This document shows, piece after piece, positions 10,760 through 22,600 of a stretch of 60,000 nucleotides of DNA; positions within the stretch are counted from its first letter, which is position 1; every line of letters starts with the position of its first letter. The position numbers and the translations under genes are program-made. Location: contig JAQGDQ010000159.1 in NCBI GenBank assembly GCA_030141605.1, positions 64,001-124,000 on the forward strand. Reading direction: 5' to 3'. The notes beneath the pieces were generated by a model. That model had not been told where the DNA came from. It saw nothing but the letters and a program-made list of their open reading frames with translations, and did no database searches. The stretch comes from Tubiluchus corallicola. Taxonomy: Eukaryota > Priapulida > Priapulimorpha > Priapulimorphida > Tubiluchidae.

Positions 10760-12129
10760 TTGCTTTCTGAAAACTGACAATATGGTCATTTATTGGAAGC
10801 AAAATTTCATGCAACATTTACTTGCACATCTGTGTATTTAAATGTTATCAGATGTTGTATGAAACTACATATTTGCTCAGAACGGGTTTTATAGTCTTTG
10901 CCTGGGAACACTATTTGAAAACAGTCCAGTGTTAGTTGCAAAGTAGTTAACTGATTTTCGCATGAATGCAGATAAGTTATTAAATATTGGCATTTTAATA
11001 GTTGTCATGAATGTGAAAATCTAGTTCTAAGTATTTCTCACTCTGTAAATTAGGCATTCCTTGGATTTTCGTATTTTTACAGACAAAACACATTGGCAAC
11101 ATTTTATTATATAAATCTAGGCATTTGATGAAAAGTTGCGGGCAAAAGATAAGCTAAGAACTATTAAAGTTTTATTTTAGTCAAATCAGTTTAAAGTCAC
11201 TCTAATTAATTTTGATTTCATTTTAATTAACATGTATATCACATATCATACCACAGTATCCATGTTGCTACTTTTAAAATAGTTCGCAAGTCAAATTCTG
11301 GAAATTGCTCGCATTTACAAATTTTTTTGGTAAAAGAGAAATTTCCCTCTTAAATTTGAGGTTCTCTAATTATATTTTTACTGGCAATCAAAAAGAATTT
11401 TTGAAGTTGAATTGTTTTGAGGGTTAGTATTAGAGTAAATAGTTCCAATTGTATGTGTTTGCAAGTATTTTTATCAGCTCCAGACACTTTGTACAGGCCA
11501 GATTGAATTTGTACTTCTGTTAAGTCCATTTTCTTAACTATGTACTTTCTTTTCGTATCGGACAGATGCAACTTTAGCAGAATTTGCTGTAAATGTTTCA
11601 AATGTACATGTGCTAGTTGGTTGTAAAATTTCCGGAAATTATTTGCAAGAAAATGTAGTAGTTTCATTACAGCAAGTGTATTTGTGTGGCTAATATCATT
11701 CCGGGAATAGTAAATCTGGCTTGATGACCATAGAACTAAGGTGGTTACCATAATGAGAGGAGTTAAAGACCGGTAGTGAAATACTCTTCCTCCAAGTCAT
11801 GTTGACAATGCCTTTTTCATGTACTACTGACATTCATGTTGTTGTCAGCTGTGTACTTGGTGTATTGAAGATCACTGTTTCAAAACGTGAAGCAATAATC
11901 TCTTGTGGCTTGGTGTGATGGGCAGGGTGGGTGTTCATGTACTTTATGTAGATGGGTATGTTGAAATGGAAATTTGGTCCTTGCAGTACTTATCCTTAGT
12001 TAAAAGAATAATTTCTAGTGACTTTTCACAAAGTGTACAAAGTGTCTCATGTGGTGATTTTCTTGCTTTTATTAAGGTTGTTAAAGAATCAATTTTGTTG
12101 CAATACATGCAAGGGATTACATTGTGGAT

Positions 12130-12960
12130 AAACTTGGTGGATAATGCGTAGAAAGGGATTAAGGATAATCGCATTGGATTAAGGGCACTTGGGGCAAAGG
12201 TACTAGTGTAGCTATATGCAATGTTTGCATGGTTATATTGATTAATGCTTTTTGTATACTGATATATATTACCATGCTATGAGCCTATAAACCTGTTCAA
12301 AATGTTCTTTCTATGGTACTTTTAAGTTGCTTTTAACTTTTCAAAACTAAAATACATATATTGGCTTGAGCCAAGAGAGTTAACTCTTCAGTGATACGTG
12401 TTAGTGTGTACTGAACTAGAACATGTACCTGTAAAAAAGTGAAATGAGATAATAAATTAATACATTGAAATTAAATATTTTGTTTTCTGTAAATTCTTGC
12501 AAACCACTTTTTTCTAATGACATATTTTTCTTTTATTAAGGTGTTAAAAGCAGCAATTTAATTTGGAGTCATTCAAAGGATACAATCCTAATCTATGGAT
12601 TACAGGAGGCTTACCCCGTTGTGGATCAGCCCCTAAATCTGGATTGGATTTACTTAGGAAGGGATTAGGAAATTGTTAGGAGCACATGGATGCCCCTGTG
12701 CATAACATAAATTACTTGATGGATCATTCTTTACTGGCGAATGTGGAGATATGGAGTGGAGTAATGTAGGATTAAAGGGATAACATAATTGTGGATCAAG
12801 CATCAGCTCTCATAAAGGAGCTTGGATCATTAGGATTATGCACATAAGTCACTTTTGTTTGGACCCATTTGATCTTTGAAACAATAATCAGGATTGCTTT
12901 CACGACCGTATTTTACTAGTGGAACTCATGCATTTTAATTAGGATCATCTCCATCTTATG
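12130..12960 (+). repeat. GGATTA-rich degenerate repeat or regulatory cluster
   Basis: Exact GGATTA occurs at 12156, 12176, 12597, 12662, 12769 and 12833, with additional GGATCA and GGATAA words between them, all on the + strand. GGATTA/TAATCC is the core site of Otx/Pitx/Gsc-type (K50) homeodomains. The shared orientation could equally mean a decayed tandem repeat. Confidence 0.45.
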
Positions 12961-13523
12961 CATCAATTTTCATATGGTATGTATAACAATATTTTCACAT
13001 GGGCCCGTAAATTTGCTAGTAGGGTAATTTGAGGCATTAACAGTGGGTGATCTCGTAATTTCTCTGATTTTAACTTAGGCATTTAATTTGCCAAAAGAAT
13101 CGGAGTGTTGTGAGGATAAGTTTCTATACTTTGTTGTATGGGTGTGACTTGAGGACTGAAGTTCAACTGCGCACTCATAGTGATGGGAATTTTAAGTCAT
13201 ACGTCAGACGGTAGCAAGTTTTGGGTTTAACGAATGTACAGAGCCCCTAATAATAACGTTTTTGGCTTTGAGAAGTATGCAATAAGAAGCGAGTTTCTAG
13301 AGGAAAATGCACGAGGCAAGGTAAATTAGGCGTTAAGCTAATATAAAGGAACAGGCAAAACGGAGGTTTTTCTATAGCAAGTTTTAATCTTGGTGAGCCA
13401 CCTCTATTACTGCTATAATGGTCTGCCCCATAATATTTTCATTGTCCCATCATACTAATGTGTATTTTACAGGTTAGTCACAGGATTCGAGAACAAAAGG
13501 TTTTAAAATATATTTTTTATAAT

Positions 13524-13529
13524 TTATTT
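13524..13529 (-). terminator. Candidate RPUSD4 polyadenylation signal
   Basis: Reads AATAAA on the minus strand about 150 bases past the stop codon at 13677. Another tttatt lies at about 13606. Confidence 0.4.
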
Positions 13530-13676
13530 TCTTTGAGTAAACAAGCAATAAAATACAAAATTAAAACAAGGATTGTTCAGGTTTGATTTATACACGGGTA
13601 AGTTGCAATTTATTAAACTACCGTATATTGTAAAACTGAAAGATGCATTCACGTATGTTTTGTTTTCACCGTAACA

Positions 13677-16600
13677 CTATCTCTTGAAAGGTGGTGTAAG
13701 TTTTAAATTGTTCATATTTTTTACAAAGTGTTTTGGCAAATAGCAGTCAATAAACACATTTCTACCATCATTAATTTCTGGGATGATCAGTGACTTGGCA
13801 TGAAGGTGCATGGGAACATGGCGGGCCTTTGCTTGTCTGACCTTCAAATTTCGCAATATATCTGCAGGCAGTTTCTGAAATCAAGCAAGAAAAAGCAGAT
13901 GATGAAATATTAACAAAAATTGTACAATTTTGAATGGCGGTAACTTTTGTAGCCTTGAAGTGTGCAACAGCAACCTTAATACAAGAATGATAAAAGCGAC
14001 CCACATGGTCCACATTTAATTCGTAAACGGTGGCTTTCCGTATTGCAAAGTGTGCCACATTTCATCTGCACTAGCTACGCAAAAAAAAACGAGGAAATAA
14101 AAGAGTATGCTACTTTCATTTGACTTGGTGCCATTATAAAACAAGACTCAGTGCTTAATGGATTCTAGGTCTGCCGAAGTCTGACAGTCACAAGCTGAAA
14201 ATTGGAAAATGACTAATGATATGTAGCCTGTGCAGTTCAACGAGAGAAATTAATTGTTTGGAAGAGAATGAGATTCACAGTGATGTTGGTCTTGAATTAG
14301 TGTCAAAGTAAATCCACATTATTGTGGGACTTCCAAGAAATAGTGGCTTGGATAGCCCATTATTACCTTGCTTACTTGATTGAGAACATTGGGTACCATC
14401 AGGTCCTTTTTTAACGTGAGTGTGCAATCATGAACAAGAATGACATGAGACACAGACACAAAAAATGCACACGAAAGTTGCATATGCAGCTATCTCTTAT
14501 TTTGACAAATTAAAGGAATTGTATTTCTTGTTTTAAGGGTGCACACTGGTTACATTTTGTGTAAAAATATTATTTCCTGGATACAATAGTACGTTACAAA
14601 ATTGGCTACAGTAAACTATATGTATTACCATGACCATTATTATTTTAGCATTAGCCCAGCAGTTCTGACTTTGGTAAGCACTACGTAGGTTATTATACAG
14701 CATTTGTATTTGCTGTTACATTTTAAAACCGAGCAACTGTTTATAAGGCACTTCTACATAATATTGACATTTGCAGGCCTAACTGCTGTATGTTCCAAAA
14801 AATGCAAAAGTTTGTATGGAATACATGGCTAAAAATTGTGACTTGTATGGGTTTTGGCCGCCTGTTGTAAGTTGGTTACCCGCTTGAACATGACATCTTC
14901 AGCTACAAGAAAGACCCATAAAGGTTTTGTTATAAAATATATAAACAGTGTATTGATTTTTTGAGGAAAAATGTTATGTTGAAGAAAATTGAAATCTGTG
15001 AATACAAAAAACAATAACAGATTAAATTATAATGTGTGTGAATAACTGAAAACAAAAATATGAAAATCACTTCATAACTACATAGCCTACAATTCCCATT
15101 CATCTTTTTATTCTGTCAACTTGGCCTCTATAATACCTTGATGTTTGGGTATGGTGAAAGCCATTTCTATAACATGGAGATTTCAGCTCAAAATTTTGAT
15201 ACTACATTTTGTTCATTTGGTGCCTTGGCCGTATAGTACCATACCTTGAGATAAATACAAGCTATCTTGAGGTGAATTATTGCTGTATTCTAGAAAAGTG
15301 AAAACTAAACATAAACAAAGAGAAATCTAATTGGGCAATATGCCAGTTTTAGGTTTTGGCTGCTGATCTCAGTAGACTCGACTCACTAGAACGATATAAT
15401 TTGCGAATCAGTTCAGCAAAGCTGCATGGTGTTGGTGACTTGATTACGCTTGGTGACGTGGATAAAATGGATACGTGTAACTATTATGTAGCTAATATGG
15501 TCGTATTTACAGTTCATAATTCTATATTGCATGTATGCAATAACTAGATGTTCCTTCTTGTTCTGACGTCAAAGAATAGTAATCATATTGTATCATATAT
15601 CGTGACTACAAAACTGGTATTATCAATCACACGTAAAAGATCTACAGGATTTGCCCATGTTTAGCAGTACTACAACTTAAACAACACTGAATTGTGCCAT
15701 CTACTGTATTACCTGTGGTGCAAACTTTGTAATGTGAGAATATTTGTGGTCACCCAATATGGGACAGTTCAGCCCAAATCCCAAGTGGCATCTAATTTGG
15801 TGGCGGACACCTAGAATAATAAAACACATAAATTACCAGATAGACATTTATGAACCGTGTGTAGATGCATTTACACTTGAATAGACATTTATGAACTGTG
15901 TGTAGATGCATTTACACTTGATAGGTGAATCGTGACATGTAAAGATGAATGGTGCAAATAAAAGAAAGAAACTTTCTGCCCTTAAACAATCTACAATATG
16001 TTATACCGATGACGATTAAGAACTAAATTTATATAACATGGTGACATTGGTTTTAAATGGTTTGTACGTGTATCATATAATACATAATACAAGCGCAATA
16101 TGAAATCATACCAAATGTTGGCCATCAGCCCTAATTAATGCACAGACAGTTTTCTGGTACGTATAATTATTGCAAAAAAATTGTAGTTGTTTTGTTCATT
16201 CTTACCAGTGTGTGGTCGCAGTTCCACCAGTGCTGCATTTCCACTGGTGTCCAACACTTTGTACTCTGTAATGGCTGTGCTTGTTTTCAAAGTGTTTTTC
16301 CTCAGACAAAGACGGGTTTGTTCATCATAGATAGGCTTTAATGTCAACTATCATAACAGATAAGAAATGTCAATAAGGAAATTAAGTTCATGATTTTATT
16401 TTCAAGGATATTAAAGTTCATGACTTTGTTTTTTGTTTAAAAAAAACATTAATTTAAACAAGAAACTGTAGCAATTACTCTTGTATTAGTAAATAATCAC
16501 TCACTAACTAATATCTATTTTTCGGTGTCATGCTTTTTGCATGCATGTACAGTTTGTAATTGCACAAAGCTGGTTTGCAAGCCTAATTTGTTTCTTTATG

Positions 16601-19600
16601 TAAAGTCATAATACTTATGTTGTAGTGGTGTAGTAATTCTAGTGTAGTAGTAGTAGTAATTTGTCACATATGACCATATTATTACAGTAATCATTTTTAG
16701 AATCGTCTGCAAAAACAGATATTCGTACCAAATATACAGTATTAATTAACAAAGTTGAAATTCGTATTAATACCAAACAATTCAGCTGAAAAGACGTAAA
16801 GCATCATCTGCGAATTTAGCTAATACTTCATTTTCCAGATTTAATAATCGTTCCAAGTATTTAAAGTGATGTTATATTTGTCTCTCATGCAGTCTGTTAT
16901 CAAAACAACATGCTCATCTTGCATGCTTATACCATAGCAAGTGCAAACTCCCAAGTTTCTGGGTATCGATGGTCTAGCCTACCTTCCTGTCTGAGTTTTC
17001 AGTGATGGGACAAGAGCATCAAATGGCTGAATTCTTAACAAATCAGGTAAATTTGCAAAATAAATTGGGTGCTGCACCAATGCAGGATCAAACTTCATAC
17101 AAGCGGAATATTGCTTACACTGTTTTGTTTGCACTTTTCCTTTAATGCAGTCGCTGAAAGAGTCTGGGTCGGCATTTTGATATGATTTAAAAGCTGCAAT
17201 ATATGCAAAATACACACACGCACATATTCTTAAGGAATTCTTCATTAACTACGCTTTGCTAATTCAGGAGCAGAAAAACACAAATGTGAGATGGTTCGGG
17301 GAAGTGCTGTCAGTTTTCACACTGACTTTTTTATTAGTTTCTTATGTTTCCTTCGTCTTAGTACAACTTTTAAATTAAAAAAACAATGTTCTATTCAATT
17401 ATGTATACATATATATATCGAAACTGCAGTTTAGGTGGCATCAGTCACATTCATACATTTAGTGAGATTACTAAATGCGAAGACGTTTACATTTATTTCT
17501 ATTTTACTTTTTTTGTAATCATTCTTGGAAGAAACTCACTAATATGAAGATTTATTTCTGCGATTTTGTGTTGTGTTCATCAATTTCAAAAGTATCAGTG
17601 GCTGCCAGATTTCCAGCCCCATTAAAGGAAAACTGGACCCAATCTTAAACGCGAGACGACCTACTGTTTTTTTTTTCAAAAATGACTTGCATGAAAGAAT
17701 TATCACACAAATGCAAATTCACGTTCGCACCACTAGTTCTTCGCCGTTACATGCATTTCGCTATTCGCTAAGCTAGACTAGCACCTGCATTTCGGAAATG
17801 CATTGCACAAAAAACGGGTGCTGTCCCTTTCAGTTCAGTGGTACTTGTTTGTGAAGTAGTGCACACGTTTTCAACAGCTCATTGTATGAGCACAGCAGTA
17901 AATATGAAATCTAAATTTTTATCTTAAAACTTTATCTTAAAAGTTTTAGTAAAACACACTGAATCTCTTACAGTAGTGCTGTACTTCAATTTTCGCTTTC
18001 GTAAATACTTGCAACACGCCGATGGAATGTTTTTGCTGTTGAAAAATTATGTTCGCTTGTGATGTCATCAAACTATCAGAAACATCGAGAGTTTTGTTAT
18101 AAGCCGAATCATATTACCGGGATTCGACTGTATTGTCATAGTAAACAAGCATATAACAGTGTGGTTATATCGCAGTATTAATATGCTTAATACATGGGAA
18201 ACGGTGCAAAATTACAATACGTTTTATCATTATTCAACCACAAATAAAACACACTTTTACTACTAAATTACTATCGCCTTGTGAGTCATAATGAATTATA
18301 GTTTCATTATGACTTAGCAATGGTCAAATTTCTACCAGGGAAGCCCCATAATTTAACCTGTTAGACAGCATAATTTATAGAAACAGAATGTGCAAATGTG
18401 GTCGGGTCATGTACAACAACAGCTAGTGTGCTCAGGCCCAAGTGTATGAAGCCCAAAAGGCTATGCCCAATTTTGCCGTTCCCAAATGCCCTGTTCCCTA
18501 ATGTTAACGCTTATGTTGGTTGAGAAAACTGATTTCAGATTTTCAGCATTATTCAAGTGAAAAGAAATTAAAATAATGATATATTACCAACCCTAACTCT
18601 AGATCCAATTTTGCTCTCAGCCATAGGAATGTTGATGATACCCTCAGCTGGAATGGGAGTCCTGATTGTGATTGCCCAGTATTTCTTGATGATTTCTCTC
18701 ATTTTGAACATATTATTGAGTTTAGACGCCAGCTCTTGATTACTGCAAATGAAAATTTATTTAAGTAACTGAAAAAATGTCTTCCAAAGTATAGAAACAC
18801 AGTTTTTTAGTCTTGTTAGAGATTATAGAAAACACTGTTACTGTAATACTACTGAATAGCTAAGAGTTGTCAAGCAGTCAGTGCATGAGCATGTCCATGA
18901 CCTAAAGCTAGTAATCTATAGTACGACATGTGAAGAAGAAACAGCAGATAACTTGCTTTTTCACAATAAAGAGCAAAAAACAAAATTCACAACTCAAAAA
19001 AAACAATTGAAAAGGCAATACCTGAAATTAACATTATGAGCAAATTTGCCTTTATTCAGAGCTGCAATGATTGCAGACAAAAATGATCGGGATGAAATTT
19101 TGTGAACACAAGTGATTTTCTCAAAAGGTAATGTTTGACTGTGATCACAACGTAATTTTAAACGATCATTTTTGCGATGATTTTGCTCGTTTTTTTGTAA
19201 TATTCTATTTTAATATAAAACAAATAATTGCCAAACACGCATCTGTTATACCCTGTCAGAATCACAATGGGAAAATCTCTAACGTTACTGTAATACAGCA
19301 GGCTGCAATTACTGTACCAAGAATGAAATGTATCCAACTTAATGACGCAATCGTACACTAGGCAATTTTATATGGAACAGTTGAGCAGTTGAACAGTATG
19401 AATCTTGTCGAACAAAGATACTGGTTTCCTTTAGTTTGTGAATTTAGCATATCAAGTTATTAAATTATTTGATCGTGATCACAGCCAGCTTTGCAAATCG
19501 ATCGTGACAGTCATTAAAATAAATTTTTTCGTTATCGTTAATAACCCTGCATTCGTTCAAATTTTGGCAGAACTTATACATAGTGCAATAGCCGTTGAGT

Positions 19601-22600
19601 ATAAATGGCAAAGCCAACAAGAATAGTGATGTTGGTTATTTTAGAACATTATAGAGAAATTGCAAAAGTAAGCTGATAATTAAAAAGACCAAAGTTTTTC
19701 AGAACCATGATTCACTTTTAGTTTGTGATCTGTATAAACTTTCTAATGTACTTAATGACCACAATTTCAAGTTTTGTCTAGCCTTTGAGCTGAGCCAGTG
19801 ATATGCATTTTTCACGGAGATTTATAAGGCATAGCTGATTAACTAGTCACTAACTTTTTTGCATGTTATGCATTTGTAATCGCAGAGGCAAAATTATTGG
19901 TACAGAATAATAATAAATGAAATATAATGGGAAATATGAAAACCTCATTTGCCAAATAGAAAACAGCTACTCACGATGCTAAGAGAACAATTCCAGTCGA
20001 GTATGCATCAATTCTGTGCACAAGATGCAACTGATCGATATTACCTCTTCCAGATTCAATTTTTCTCACCAGATTTGGTAGATATCTAGCTATATGATGG
20101 TGGACACCAGGACCGCCTGTTGAAAAAAATTATAAAGTATGCAGACATATACAAGATTTATAGCAATGAATTTGATAAACATCTTAAATTTACCTTATGT
20201 TAGTAATGAAGTTTGTTTGTTCTAAGAGTAAACAGTATACGGACAATAAGGACAATAACAATCCAATAAATGAATCTATGAGAACAGATCCAATAAATAA
20301 AACTATGAGAACAAATCAGATAAAACAGCAAAGCTAGTATAACTCACCATGGACTGGCAATCCATAAGGCTTATTGATAGCTATGATACCATCTGCAAAC
20401 ATAAAATAAAAATACATGCAATAAACTATTTACACTGCTAGCAAAAACAAAACAGATGTGAGTGAGATATCTAAATATCGAATGTTCATAATCATAGTTA
20501 CTTTCATTATAGATTACACTGTCTCGAAGCAGTTTAACAATTTCTTCAGCCAACTTGTGATCTAGGTTCTGTACTTGATTGGTCAATATACGAAAACCTT
20601 TACTATCCAATTTATAAGGAGCTTTTGTATCAATAGCAGCATTACCTGCAATAATCAAAAATTTTATTAGGCTTTTCGGTTTGTTGTATTAGCTTGCAGT
20701 AATAAATTATTGGAGTATTTAACCTAGAAATTCCCAGAAACATTTTAACACTGTGTAATAACACGACAACATTAATTACCACATGACTAATGAAAGTTAG
20801 TATGAAACCACCTGGAACTAGTAGGGACCAGGCAGTTGCCCATCCATTCACTGACGAGGCCTGAAGTTGCTTAACTTCATTCAATAAACACATACAGTAG
20901 CCACCTAGCTGTTCCACTCACCCCAGTATGCCACAGTCATTCTTTAATCTCACTTTTCAGCAAAATTCAAAAAAGTGTCAAATTTCATAAAGGTTTTACA
21001 ACTTTTTCACATACAGGCTTGGTTTGCTTTATCCTCTTGCTTTATTTTCATTAGCAGATCATAAGCTGTCTTTGACTCCGATAAACTGGCAGTCTGTTTT
21101 GACTTAACTGTTTTTGAAACAGGCTGCGAAGTCTTGACGGTATTAGCACTAGCATAATTCTTGAGATCTTTCTTTAACTTGAAAGCCTGAAATAACAGAT
21201 TATGTATACATATTGTGCTTGCTGTATACATACATAAGATACATAACACAAGTTATTATCTTAGTTTTCAGTTATGCTTAGTATGTACTTGTGTTAGGTG
21301 ACATTGAGAAACATCCAAGTAAACTTGCATCTACAACACTTGGCAAAAGTCAACTTTCACTTGCTGTTATACATTTTAGGTTACCCTATAACAGGTGATC
21401 ACTGTATTTACTGTTTCAAAATTTATTCTTGATTGGTGCCTTAAAATATGTCCTCTGTGTAGTCTCATCATTAGCGATTTTCTTCCCAAGTTAAACAGTT
21501 AGGTGCAAAAAATAATAAGCCCTTGTCCAATCTGCATATAAGTGATTCAGCATGGCAACTCGGTGAATTTCAGATTGGCCATCCAGACTTGTATTACAAA
21601 ACATTACAAACATTATACAAGACCTAGCTGGTTCCCCAAACTGCTGCTATTTCCATTGTAATAAGTGAATAGACAGACTCTTTACAGCAATTATGAAAAA
21701 GATTTTAGGTTGCTTGGAAACAAATGAATTTTGATAAAAATACAATAGCACATACAGAAAGCTTTGGAAGTTACATTAGTTGTCGCACCGCATTATTTTA
21801 CAGCTTATTGATTCTTATAACCAAATTATTTTGAAGAAATTAATCGAGCTACTGCATTTTAGCAAAACATGATAATATATCACACTTAGCCTTGTTTATT
21901 TATTGCACTTGGAGCTATCTGTATGCATTGTTGAGTGCCGTTTACTGCGCTAGCCCATATACCACAGTTGTGCTACTATGCATTTTGGCCAGCCTAAATA
22001 CCATACTGAAATAATCAAAGAAGTTGATTCCTGCAAAGTTCTTATTAATCACAATTTATGCACGAGTGTACATGCAAAACACTGGGAAGCAAACAGTTCA
22101 GCAACCTGTTAATGTCAGCAAACATGCTTTTTAATACTTAGGAAAGGTGAAGACACTACAAAATTAATTTTAATAATCTACACAGTATTGTATGCAATTT
22201 AATTTTTTTGAGAGGCGAATGGGACAACTTAATAGCACTGGCCATATATTACAAAACTTTGAAATGGCTCCCTAGCTTGTATACCGCAGAAGGCAGTAAA
22301 TGCGGTTCACCAGACCAGCCCATGTACTGCAGTTAGTTAGTAAATGGCTTACCAACCTGCATACCAAGCTTAAGAAAAAATAGTGTTTGATGAAGAGAAT
22401 GAAACAGCTCACCTGTCTATATGTAACTTATATGATGTGAGGCAAAATAAAAATGACGTACCTTAATGAAATATTAGAATTACATTGTAAATGTTAAAAA
22501 TGAAATGTTAAAAAGCTGGCCTATTTAACCTAAAAATTAACCTAACCGTTGAAACCAAATTTAATATCGCTTATCAGAATAACTCAGAATTAATAATATT

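Larger units (their letters stand above)
9368..13676. other. SRSF1 3' UTR and intergenic region towards RPUSD4
   Basis: A 3' UTR of about 1.4 kb is likely, ending near AATAAA at 10754-10759. A GTATGT donor-like site lies about 10 bases after the stop codon. The CG-containing stretch 9810-9890 differs in composition from its surroundings. Positions 12130-12960 hold a GGATTA cluster. RPUSD4 on the other strand ends at 13677. The open frames at 10107-10310, 11350-11751 (minus) and 11903-12151 look like chance in AT-rich DNA. Confidence 0.5.

Noticed and set aside
11350-11751. Minus-strand 133-aa open frame between SRSF1 and RPUSD4
   Set aside because: No recognisable domain and Leu/Lys/Gln-rich composition typical of AT-rich chance frames. 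One frame of this length is about what 60 kb of such DNA yields by chance.
15356-15547. Plus-strand open frame in RPUSD4 intron 8
   Set aside because: No homology recognised, and it lies opposite an intron whose flanking exons join perfectly.
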